This document shows, in pieces, positions 1 to 5,912 of a stretch of 11,604 nucleotides of DNA; position 1 is the stretch's first letter; each line of letters opens with the position of its first letter. This stretch comes from Brevibacillus sp. Its GTDB lineage: Bacteria > Bacillota > Bacilli > Brevibacillales > Brevibacillaceae. The notes beneath the pieces are model-generated. The model saw only the letters and a list, made by a program, of their open reading frames with translations, did no database searches and had not been told where the DNA came from. Where the stretch lies: contig JARDZO010000179.1 of NCBI GenBank assembly GCA_029240815.1, forward strand, positions 1 through 11,604, given 5' to 3'. A program made the translations under genes and the position numbers.

Positions 1-840
1 TTCAGCTGCCCCAACCGGGATGGAAAGGTAGCTACCGGCGGCTGCACGTTTTGCAGCGCGAGGGGATCTGGAGACTTTGCGGGTGACCGTCGGATGGATC
101 TGGAACGCCAATTTCACGACGTCAAGAACCGGATGCATGAAAAGTGGCCGAGTGCCAAGTACCTTGGCTTTTTCCAAGCCTACACCAACACCTACGCTCC
201 TGTAGAAGAACTGCGTGAAATGTACGAAGTCATTCTCAAGCAAGAAGGTGTGGTAGGGCTATCGATTGCTACTCGTCCTGACTGCTTGCCAGATGATGTG
301 GTGGAATATTTGGCGGAATTGAACGAGCGCACCTATCTGTGGGTGGAACTGGGCTTGCAAACGATTCATGAGCATACGGCTACGCTCATCAACCGGGCGC
401 ACGACTATGAGTGCTACCTGCAAGCCGTTGAAAAGCTGCGCAAGCACAACATCCGCATTTGCTCTCACATCATCTACGGATTGCCAGGAGAAACGCATGA
501 AGAAATGATGCAAACGGCCAATGCCGTAGCACATCTGGATGTTCAGGGGATCAAAATCCACCTGCTCCATTTGCTGCGCAAAACTCCGATGGTCAAACAA
601 TACGAAGCTGGACTGCTGGACTTCCTGTCACAAGAAGAGTATACGAAGCTGGTCGTAGACTCGCTGGAAATACTCCCGCCTGAAATGATTGTGCATCGCA
701 TCACAGGGGATGGACCACCTGACCTTTTGATCGGCCCGATGTGGAGCCGGAAAAAGTGGGAAGTGCTCAATGGCATTGATGCTGAACTGAGAAATCGAAA
801 TACATGGCAAGGCAAATTTTATGTACCGCAGACGAGGTAA
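1..840 (+). CDS. ytqA: YtqA-like radical SAM protein (TIGR01212 type), 5' end outside window
   Basis: The reading frame is open from the first base, so the first ATG at 94 is internal and the true start lies upstream; 279 residues are visible. The first visible residues contain an iron-sulfur motif, CPNRDG followed by GGCTFC: one Cys, 11 residues, then CxxC. This wide spacing is typical of the YtqA/YhcC group of radical SAM proteins rather than the common CxxxCxxC. Downstream segments such as WVELGLQT, INRAHDY and HIIYGLPGETHEEM match the barrel of Elp3-like radical SAM enzymes. The protein should bind a 4Fe-4S cluster and S-adenosylmethionine in the cytoplasm. The family's reaction is not established as far as I know; a role in RNA or thiol modification would be a guess. 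It ends with TAA at 838-840, ahead of a terminator hairpin. Confidence in the family is high; the missing N-terminus is probably a few dozen residues. Confidence 0.9.
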   Translation, partial: FSCPNRDGKVATGGCTFCSARGSGDFAGDRRMDLERQFHDVKNRMHEKWPSAKYLGFFQAYTNTYAPVEELREMYEVILKQEGVVGLSIATRPDCLPDDVVEYLAELNERTYLWVELGLQTIHEHTATLINRAHDYECYLQAVEKLRKHNIRICSHIIYGLPGETHEEMMQTANAVAHLDVQGIKIHLLHLLRKTPMVKQYEAGLLDFLSQEEYTKLVVDSLEILPPEMIVHRITGDGPPDLLIGPMWSRKKWEVLNGIDAELRNRNTWQGKFYVPQTR

Positions 841-854
841 AGCATCATAAACGC

Positions 855-888
855 AAAAAAGGGAGCCCTGTAGGTGGGGGCTCCTTTT
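855..888. terminator. Bidirectional intrinsic terminator between convergent genes
   Basis: GGAGCCC (862-868) pairs with GGGCTCC (878-884), giving a 7-bp GC-rich stem with a 9-nt loop. On the plus strand it is followed by TTTT (885-888). On the minus strand it is followed by six U residues (complement of A855-860). It therefore fits termination of both the radical SAM gene and the opposing phosphodiesterase gene. The minus-strand U tract is the better one. Confidence 0.85.
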
Positions 889-901
889 CGCATGTATATG
901 A

Positions 902-1633
902 CTATGAGCGTGCCCGCAAGATCTTTCTCGCGCGTCCAGGATAGTTGGTAATCAATCCGTCTACGCCCATATCGAGAGCGGCTTCGATTTCCTGGGCGCT
1001 ATTCACGGTCCAGCCTAGTACGGTCAGATCATGGTTGTGCGACTCCTCTACGAGTTTCGCAGATAACTGGTCCATGGGTACATGAAGCTGATCAGCCTGG
1101 TAACGCAGCGCAACTTCCCAAGGGCGGGGGATCGGTCCTACGTACAAAAGTCCTGTAGTTTGTGAAGGATCCAACTCTTTGATGTGCAACAAGCTGTCAA
1201 AATTGAATGAAGAGATGATCGTACGCTCTGTCAAATGGTAACGCCGAATTTGCTCAAGGACTCGTTCCTCGAGGTCAGGTTGATCTGACAAAAAATTTTT
1301 CAGCTCAAGGATAAAACGCAGGGGCGTATCTGAAAAGGCATGGAACACTTCACGCAGCGTAGGTATTTTCGCTTTGGAAAAACGGGAGGAAGAGCCTCGA
1401 TCTGCTCGCAATTGCCTCAGTTCCTGCAAAGTATGGCGACGAACAGGACCAGAGCCTGTAGTCGTACGGTCTACTGTATGGTCGTGAATGACGACGAGCT
1501 TGTCGTCCCTGCTCAGCTGTACGTCGAGCTCAATGCCATTGGCTCGACGCCGGACGGCTGCGTAGAAGGATTCCATGGTGTTTTCCGGAAAGAGGCCAGA
1601 AGCACCGCGATGGGCGTAAATGAGTGGGGCCAC
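902..1633 (-). CDS. Glycerophosphodiester phosphodiesterase (GDPD family)
   Basis: The 243-residue product should hydrolyse glycerophosphodiesters, from phospholipid or teichoic acid turnover, to glycerol-3-phosphate and an alcohol. The N-terminal HRGASGLFPENT block carries the catalytic His8 and Arg9. E35 and D37 of GIELDVQ are metal ligands, and H50 in VVIHDHTVDRTT is the second catalytic histidine. LRFILELKNF supplies the later conserved glutamate, and the C-terminal LGWTVNS and GVDGLITNYPG strands close the TIM barrel. No signal peptide or membrane segment is seen, so it is probably a cytoplasmic UgpQ/YqiK-type enzyme rather than the secreted GlpQ form. The start codon is GTG (1631-1633), set by an AAAGGAGG ribosome site 8 nt upstream. 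The gene stands alone: it converges on the radical SAM gene and lies behind the terminator of the upstream miniprotein gene. The natural substrate cannot be told from sequence. Confidence 0.92.
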   Translation of the reverse strand: MAPLIYAHRGASGLFPENTMESFYAAVRRRANGIELDVQLSRDDKLVVIHDHTVDRTTTGSGPVRRHTLQELRQLRADRGSSSRFSKAKIPTLREVFHAFSDTPLRFILELKNFLSDQPDLEERVLEQIRRYHLTERTIISSFNFDSLLHIKELDPSQTTGLLYVGPIPRPWEVALRYQADQLHVPMDQLSAKLVEESHNHDLTVLGWTVNSAQEIEAALDMGVDGLITNYPGRARKILRARS

Positions 1634-1668
1634 GTGAGCTTCCTCCTTTCACAGACGTAAGCCACTTA

Positions 1669-1684
1669 TTACATGCATATGTAA
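1669..1684. repeat. 16-bp inverted repeat upstream of the phosphodiesterase gene
   Basis: TTACAT (1669-1674) and ATGTAA (1679-1684) are perfect inverted arms around GCAT. The site lies 36 bp upstream of the GTG start of the phosphodiesterase gene and next to the terminator of the miniprotein gene. It could be an operator in the phosphodiesterase promoter, but no convincing -10/-35 pair was found, so this is only a candidate. Confidence 0.35.
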
Positions 1685-1715
1685 AAAGCCCCCCGATACT
1701 ACTTTGATGAGGGGC
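1683..1715 (-). terminator. Intrinsic terminator of the YjcZ-type miniprotein gene
   Basis: Read on the minus strand, GCCCC (1715-1711) pairs with GGGGC (1692-1688) across an 18-nt loop and is followed at once by five U residues (complement of A1683-1687). It begins 11 nt after the stop codon of the miniprotein gene. The stem is short but GC-only. Confidence 0.7.
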
Positions 1716-1726
1716 GAAATCGATCT

Positions 1727-1807
1727 TTACCCAATTGCAGTGAGCACGATCACAAGGAGGACGAAAAGAACCAATATCAGGGCGACATTGTTATTACCTA
1801 CACTCAC
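1727..1807 (-). CDS. YjcZ-family sporulation miniprotein, 26 aa
   Basis: A very small gene with a GTG start at 1807-1805 and TAA at 1729-1727. An AAGGAGG ribosome site sits 8 nt upstream and a terminator follows shortly after the stop, so it is a complete transcription unit. The product begins MSVGNNNVALILVLFVLLVI and ends VLTAIG: a short polar head and one hydrophobic segment (about residues 8-25) that would span a membrane. This matches the YjcZ family of tiny hydrophobic proteins of spore formers, found as many paralogues in Bacillus and Brevibacillus and linked to sporulation or the spore coat. The molecular role is unknown. On the minus strand a CATAGGAT sequence (1854-1847) resembles a sigma-E/sigma-K type -10 element, but I could not find a convincing -35, so sporulation control is inferred mainly from the family. 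Genes this short are often missed by automatic gene calling. Confidence 0.82.
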   Translation of the reverse strand: MSVGNNNVALILVLFVLLVIVLTAIG

Positions 1808-1879
1808 GAGAACCCCCTCCTTCCCAGATGGAGCATTATCTTCTATCATCCTATGAGCGTACGGTACAAATGGCTCTCC

Positions 1880-1895
1880 TCGGATACCTATCCGA
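1880..1895. promoter_or_regulatory. 16-bp perfect inverted repeat, candidate operator in the divergent region
   Basis: TCGGATA (1880-1886) and TATCCGA (1889-1895) are perfect 7-bp inverted arms separated by CC. A 2-nt loop is too tight for a stable RNA hairpin, so a dimeric protein binding site is more likely. It lies between the divergent miniprotein gene (start 1807) and ablB (start 2010), about 55 bp upstream of the putative ablB -35. The binding protein is unknown. Confidence 0.45.
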
Positions 1896-1950
1896 TTCAG
1901 GTGTCTTTTATCGTCCTTCCATCATGCCTTTGTTTTATACAGATTGGCAG

Positions 1951-1978
1951 ATGACGGGAGAGCTGATTTTGCTACAAT
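1951..1978 (+). promoter_or_regulatory. Putative sigma-A promoter of ablB with extended -10
   Basis: TACAAT (1973-1978) is preceded by TGC, giving an extended -10. A weak -35 (ATGACG, 1951-1956) lies 16 bp upstream. Transcription would start near 1985, about 25 nt before the ATG at 2010, leaving room for the ribosome site AAAGGGG (1994-2000). This placement rules out the upstream in-frame TTG (1944) and ATG (1977) as starts, since both would lie in the promoter. Confidence 0.55.
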
Positions 1979-2009
1979 GAAAAAAAGAGTAGGAAAGGGG
2001 AATACCTAC

Positions 2010-2855
2010 ATGGCGAATGTAGATGCGATGCTAGCATCTGGCGATTTGGTCGTGGATATACAAAACCGTCGAGTCAAACTGCACGTATATGATCCGAACA
2101 TGATTGGCGAAATGGATCAGGTGTTGAGGAAGCTGGCTGTTGAATCAGATGCCACAAAGATGATCGTCTATGGTAAAAAGGCGGATGTAGAGAAATGGCT
2201 CGCACTGGGATATAGCCAGGAAGGGGTTATCGAGGGCTTTTTTCAAGGGGAAAATGCACAAATGCTCTCCTGCTTTTTGACTGAGGAACGCGCTGCTTCT
2301 GTGGCGCCTGATCTGGCGGAGGACATATTGGCTTTGAGCTTGCGTAAAAAAGGAAATGGCGAAGGTAAGCCCTTGCCATCAGGGTATTCTCTGCGTGAAG
2401 CAAATGAGGCTGATGCAGAAGAGCTAGCACGGCTGTACGCCTTGGTGTTTGCTACTTATCCGACGCCGATGAATGACCCTCAGTACGTTCTCAAAACGAT
2501 GGAAGAAGGGACGCGCTATATGGTTGTGGAGCGCGAAGGAAAGATCGCATGCGCGGCTTCTGCGGAGGTAAATGAACGAATGGGCTCTGCAGAGATGACA
2601 GACTGTGCGACCCATCCGGATCACGCAGGAAAAGGACTCCTCCAACCGCTGTTCACTGCATTGGAAGGCAAGATGGAGGAGTCTGGAATCTACTACTTGT
2701 ACACGTTGACACGGGCTCAATCAGCAGGAATGAACGTAACAGCGTCCAAGATGGGCTACGAGTATCGGGGACGATTGATTAATAATTGCACGATCTTTTC
2801 CGGGTACGAGGACATGAACATCTGGGTGAAACCACTTCGCTCCGCGTGGGAGTAA
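2010..2855 (+). CDS. ablB: Beta-lysine N6-acetyltransferase (AblB/YodP), GNAT family
   Basis: The 281-residue protein should transfer acetyl from acetyl-CoA to the N6 amine of beta-lysine, giving N6-acetyl-beta-lysine. The N-terminal part (residues 1 to about 120) is the AblB-specific region, including the block KMIVYGKKADVEKWLALGY. A GNAT domain covers about residues 125-281. CATHPDHAGKGLLQPLF (HAGKG at 205-209) is the acetyl-CoA pyrophosphate-binding loop, and NVTASKMGYEYRGRL is the C-terminal GNAT segment. The ATG at 2010 is chosen because a ribosome site AAAGGGG lies upstream and because the earlier in-frame starts fall in the putative promoter. In methanogens AblB works with lysine 2,3-aminomutase to make an osmolyte. 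In B. subtilis the homologue sits at the end of yodT-S-R-Q-P-kamA. Here no kamA is adjacent and the neighbours are the remaining yod genes, so a catabolic role is favoured. The gene is alone on its transcript and converges on the regulator gene. Confidence 0.85.
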   Translation: MANVDAMLASGDLVVDIQNRRVKLHVYDPNMIGEMDQVLRKLAVESDATKMIVYGKKADVEKWLALGYSQEGVIEGFFQGENAQMLSCFLTEERAASVAPDLAEDILALSLRKKGNGEGKPLPSGYSLREANEADAEELARLYALVFATYPTPMNDPQYVLKTMEEGTRYMVVEREGKIACAASAEVNERMGSAEMTDCATHPDHAGKGLLQPLFTALEGKMEESGIYYLYTLTRAQSAGMNVTASKMGYEYRGRLINNCTIFSGYEDMNIWVKPLRSAWE

Positions 2856-2858
2856 GGG

Positions 2859-4403
2859 CTATGCCTGAGAGGGATACAATTGCTTCTGGAGACGGCGGGC
2901 CATCAGGGCCAATTGCAGCTGCCAGCGCTGATGTGCATCCTCCAGGCGGTAGCCCGTTTTTTCTTCGATCTGCGTTAATCGGTATTTAAGGGTGTGTCGG
3001 TGAATATATAACGCTTGTGACGTCTGCAATCCGTTCCCATTTTGCTGCAGATACACGTCCAGTGTCTCCAGCAGCTGCTGGTTATGTTTTTTGTCGTAGC
3101 CGATCAAAGGATCCAGCAAAGGCTTCCAAAGCTCCAGAAGCGCTTCCTGACTTCGATGGTAGGGAAACAGGAATTGATACCCTTGCATGTCTCGATAACG
3201 GAGCATGTCGGGTGCAGATGCTAGCAAGGGATAGGCTTGCAGGGCAAACAGCGCTTCTTCTGAGGCAGAGGCCACTTCCTCCAACTGCATTCGAGAGTTG
3301 CTCAAGGCCAGATGCATGGAAAAATCCTTGTGCAGTTGCTCCCAGCGCTGTGCAAAAAGCTCTATCAACTGCAGGCTTGATCGATTGTCAGGGAACACGA
3401 ACAATAAATAGTGTGGCCGTTCGCGCAGTAAATAGGAGCGTTGTTGTCGATCGCACAGTCGGCGCATCAACAGGATGGCGCTTTGATGCAGCTCGTAGAG
3501 GACGGCATCATCTTTTACATCGACTTTCAAAGCGACGACCAAATGTCCGCCTGTAAGCGGATAGCCTAGCATGCGACACCGGCTTTCCAGCTCGGATGAA
3601 CTCATTTGTTTTCCATTTAGTAGCTCCTCAACAAAATCCCCCTTCAAACGCCATTCCGTTGCGGATACAGCCCGTTCCTTTACATATTCAAGTGCACAGA
3701 GGGTTGAGGCATGCTGGAGTGCCACGTCGTCCAGATCCTTCCATGCCTCCTGGGGCTTGACCAGCGTCAGAGTGCCAAAATGTTCGCGATTGGCGCGGAT
3801 AGGAATCGAATGAGCACTATTTTCTCCAGCGATTGACTCATCCGGACCCGTGGAACCGTGCTGGGTCACTTCAAAGCCTAAAGCATCAACCAGAGTCACG
3901 GCACCGCCAGTTAACGTGGCAAGCTCCGCGGCGATGGCAGCTAGTCCCCCCTTGGAAAGGGCAGCGTCGATCATCCGGTTGTGAATCGCTTGTGAGTAAG
4001 CGAGTGTTTCAAATTGCCTGTTTATGATGGGCTGCAAAATAGCCTTCGTAATGGTGGAAAAGTTGATTTCCGCAGGTATTTCAATCAGCGGCAGCTGTAG
4101 ACGGTCAGCCATCTCGATAAACGCAGCGGGAATTTCACGTAAGTAAAAGCCTGTATGAATGGCAACTCCACTCAATTTTTGACTGGCTAAAGACGGGATG
4201 AACGAAGCGAGGCGTTCTGTGTTTTCGGCAAGACCAAAACCAGTCGTAATGAGAAATTCGCCTTCCTGCAGCCGAGACGCGTCTTCCAATACTTCTACGA
4301 TGGTAACCCAGCGAATCGGGTTGTCCAAGCCGCCAGCACCGGCGATCAATCTCGTTTGAACCATATCCGGCAATTGAAGGGCCTCCCGAATAGTAATCGT
4401 CAT
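2859..4403 (-). CDS. PucR-family transcriptional regulator
   Basis: This 514-residue protein has the three-part layout of the PucR/CdaR group. An N-terminal PucR domain (about residues 5-125) includes VEVLEDASRLQEGEFLITTG and LPLIEIP. A central sensor and GGDEF-like region follows (about 150-430). A C-terminal helix-turn-helix of the HTH_30 type (about 444-505) contains the family signature of QTSQALYIHRHTLKYRLTQI. The ATG at 4403 has a GGAGGG ribosome site 7 nt upstream. The gene is divergent from yodT with a 140-bp shared regulatory region, so it most likely controls the yodT-to-dehydrogenase operon and its own expression. PucR-type proteins often activate purine or amino-acid catabolic genes in response to a pathway metabolite; here the inducer could be beta-lysine, an acetylated intermediate or GABA, but nothing in the sequence settles it. 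The stop is 3 nt from that of the convergent ablB, with no terminator between them. Confidence 0.9.
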   Translation of the reverse strand: MTITIREALQLPDMVQTRLIAGAGGLDNPIRWVTIVEVLEDASRLQEGEFLITTGFGLAENTERLASFIPSLASQKLSGVAIHTGFYLREIPAAFIEMADRLQLPLIEIPAEINFSTITKAILQPIINRQFETLAYSQAIHNRMIDAALSKGGLAAIAAELATLTGGAVTLVDALGFEVTQHGSTGPDESIAGENSAHSIPIRANREHFGTLTLVKPQEAWKDLDDVALQHASTLCALEYVKERAVSATEWRLKGDFVEELLNGKQMSSSELESRCRMLGYPLTGGHLVVALKVDVKDDAVLYELHQSAILLMRRLCDRQQRSYLLRERPHYLLFVFPDNRSSLQLIELFAQRWEQLHKDFSMHLALSNSRMQLEEVASASEEALFALQAYPLLASAPDMLRYRDMQGYQFLFPYHRSQEALLELWKPLLDPLIGYDKKHNQQLLETLDVYLQQNGNGLQTSQALYIHRHTLKYRLTQIEEKTGYRLEDAHQRWQLQLALMARRLQKQLYPSQA

Positions 4404-4426
4404 CAGCGATCCCTCCGAAAAAGTTC

Positions 4427-4457
4427 TTTATACAAAATGTACAAAAGATTTTGTCAC
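4427..4457 (-). promoter_or_regulatory. Putative promoter of the PucR-type regulator gene
   Basis: On the minus strand, TATAAA (4432-4427) is a good -10 and GTGACA (4457-4452, 5 of 6 matches to consensus) is a possible -35 with a long 19-bp spacer. The predicted transcription start near 4420 would give a leader of about 17 nt containing the GGAGGG ribosome site. The spacer and -35 overlap the ACAAAA/TTTTGT repeats, which would allow autoregulation. Confidence 0.45.
4432..4454. promoter_or_regulatory. Repeated ACAAAA/TTTTGT motif, candidate regulator binding site
   Basis: ACAAAA occurs at 4432-4437 and again at 4441-4446, a 9-bp period (the direct repeat is TACAAAA). TTTTGT at 4449-4454 is its inverse, so 4441-4454 forms a 14-bp inverted repeat with a 2-nt centre. 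The cluster lies in the only intergenic space shared by the regulator and the yodT operon. It overlaps the putative regulator promoter and lies about 70-90 bp upstream of the inferred yodT transcription start, a position that suits activation of one gene and autoregulation of the other. Confidence 0.5.
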
Positions 4458-4509
4458 TTTACCATGTTTTTTTGCCAGCTCGTCGGATGGCTACAGCACT
4501 TCGGTCAGA

Positions 4510-4515
4510 TACGAT
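4510..4515 (+). promoter_or_regulatory. Weak candidate -10 element of the yodT operon
   Basis: TACGAT matches four of six -10 positions. No recognisable -35 lies 16-18 bp upstream (ATGGCT at 4487-4492). A start near 4522 would leave about 22 nt before the ATG at 4544. A poor -35 would be expected of a promoter that needs an activator such as the adjacent PucR-type protein. No sigma-54 GG-N10-GC element was found in this region. This is a low-confidence call. Confidence 0.25.
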
Positions 4516-4543
4516 GAAGGTAGAGAAAAGCGAGGTGGCGACA

Positions 4544-5896
4544 ATGGAAAGAAGTTATGTAATTAAGCCTGAGCTGGGTAAGAACTACCCGGTGATCTCT
4601 CATGGAAAAGGAATTTACCTTTACGATAAAGAGGGGAAACGATACATCGACGGATGCAGCGGCGCTGTAACGGTAAGCATCGGTCATGCTGTGGATGAAG
4701 TCGTAGAAGCGATGTACGCTCAAGCCAAGGAAGTTTCCTTTGCATACCGCTCCCATTTTAGTAGTGACGCAGTAGAGCAGCTGGGGGCAAAGCTGGCGGA
4801 GTGGACACCTGGTTCACTCAATTGGACCTTCTTTGTCAGCAGCGGATCAGAAGCAACAGAGACCGCACAAAAAATTGCGATTCAATATTGGCAGGAAAAA
4901 GGGAAGTCGACGAAAAACCGCATTATCTCACGTTGGATGAGCTATCACGGAATCACCATGGGGGCACTCTCCATGTCCGGGCACGTCCTGCGTCGCAAGC
5001 GGTTCGTTCCCTTGCTGGAAGACTATCCGGCGATTACGGGGCCATACCCATACCGCAAGCCAGAAGGAATGAGCCTGGAAGAGTACGGGTTGCAATGCGC
5101 GAACGAGTTGGAGACAGCCATTCTGCGTGTAGGCAAGGACCAGGTAGCAGCTTTCATAGCTGAGCCGATCATCGGGGCGACAGCTGGCGCAGTAGTCCCA
5201 CCAGATGGCTACTTCCAGCGCATCCGGGAGATTTGCGACAAATACGACGTGCTGTTTATCGCCGATGAAGTAATGACAGGCGTCGGACGCACAGGAAAAG
5301 CGTTTGGCGTGGACCACTGGGGCGTAGTGCCCGATATGATTACGCTTGGAAAAGGCATGAGTGCGGGGTACACCCCAATGGCAGCAACGATCGTTTCAGA
5401 GGAAATCATCGAGACGATCACAAAAGGCAGCGGGCTGATCATGGCAGGGCACACCTACAGTGCCAATCCACAGTCGGCAGCAGTCTCCCTCGCCGTACTG
5501 AACTACGTAGAAAAACACCAGCTTATCCAGAAATCAGCTGAGCAAGGGACATATTTGCTCGAACGCTTGCAAGAGCTCGCAGAAGAGTTGCCGCTGATTG
5601 GAGACGCGCGCGGATTAGGTATGCTGTGCGGATTGGAATTCGTGAAGAACAAACAGACCAAAGAGCCGTTCGAGCTTTCCAAAAATGTGAGCGGGCAGGT
5701 CATTGCCAAAGCGTTTGAAAGAGGCTTGTTAGTTTATCCGGCAGTCGGTGGAATTGAGGGCGTAGCAGGTGATTGCGTCATCCTAGCGCCGCCACTCACG
5801 ATTACGAAGGAAGAGATCGACGAACTGATCAGCATTTTGAAAACAGCCATCGAAAGTGTACAGCAAGAGCTCCAAGAGCAGGCACTGATCGGATAG
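4544..5896 (+). CDS. yodT: Class III aminotransferase YodT, probable N6-acetyl-beta-lysine transaminase
   Basis: This 450-residue PLP enzyme belongs to the class III (acetylornithine/GABA-type) aminotransferases and resembles B. subtilis YodT. FFVSSGSEATETAQKIA binds the cofactor phosphate. D241 in ADEVMTGVGRTGK contacts the pyridine nitrogen, and K270 in ITLGKGMSAGY is the lysine that forms the Schiff base. HTYSANPQSAA is the conserved segment that follows. The start at 4544 has GAGGTGG 5 nt upstream; the frame is open further upstream, but an ATG at 4514 and a TTG at 4451 lack a ribosome site. It is the first gene of the operon, 16 nt from yodS. Family context suggests it removes the 3-amino group of N6-acetyl-beta-lysine to give 3-keto-6-acetamidohexanoate (the activity listed as EC 2.6.1.65). 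The presence of a separate GabT in the same operon argues that YodT has a different substrate. The substrate is inferred. Confidence 0.88.
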   Translation: MERSYVIKPELGKNYPVISHGKGIYLYDKEGKRYIDGCSGAVTVSIGHAVDEVVEAMYAQAKEVSFAYRSHFSSDAVEQLGAKLAEWTPGSLNWTFFVSSGSEATETAQKIAIQYWQEKGKSTKNRIISRWMSYHGITMGALSMSGHVLRRKRFVPLLEDYPAITGPYPYRKPEGMSLEEYGLQCANELETAILRVGKDQVAAFIAEPIIGATAGAVVPPDGYFQRIREICDKYDVLFIADEVMTGVGRTGKAFGVDHWGVVPDMITLGKGMSAGYTPMAATIVSEEIIETITKGSGLIMAGHTYSANPQSAAVSLAVLNYVEKHQLIQKSAEQGTYLLERLQELAEELPLIGDARGLGMLCGLEFVKNKQTKEPFELSKNVSGQVIAKAFERGLLVYPAVGGIEGVAGDCVILAPPLTITKEEIDELISILKTAIESVQQELQEQALIG

Positions 5897-5912
5897 AAGG
5901 GAGAGAGCGCTA

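Noticed and set aside
1..840. The radical SAM gene as the missing lysine 2,3-aminomutase.
   Set aside because: The cysteine spacing (C-x11-CxxC with CPNRDG and GGCTFC) and the YGLPGET segment match the YtqA family and not KamA, which has CxxxCxxC and PLP-binding motifs.
1944..2009. Upstream in-frame starts of ablB (TTG 1944 and ATG 1977).
   Set aside because: They overlap the predicted -35/-10 region and lack a ribosome site, whereas ATG 2010 has AAAGGGG at good spacing.
3017..3556. A 179-codon plus-strand open frame inside the regulator gene.
   Set aside because: It is antisense to a well-supported PucR-family protein and its translation has no domain and an unnatural composition.
4451..4543. 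N-terminal extension of yodT from TTG 4451 or ATG 4514.
   Set aside because: No ribosome site precedes either, the extension does not resemble the family, and ATG 4544 has GAGGTGG at good spacing.
4404..4543. Possible sigma-54 promoter or lysine riboswitch ahead of yodT.
   Set aside because: The closest GG/GC pair has 9 rather than 10 bases between and lacks the TGGCAC/TTGC context. The 140-bp region is too short for a lysine riboswitch plus promoter, and no L-box structure is seen.
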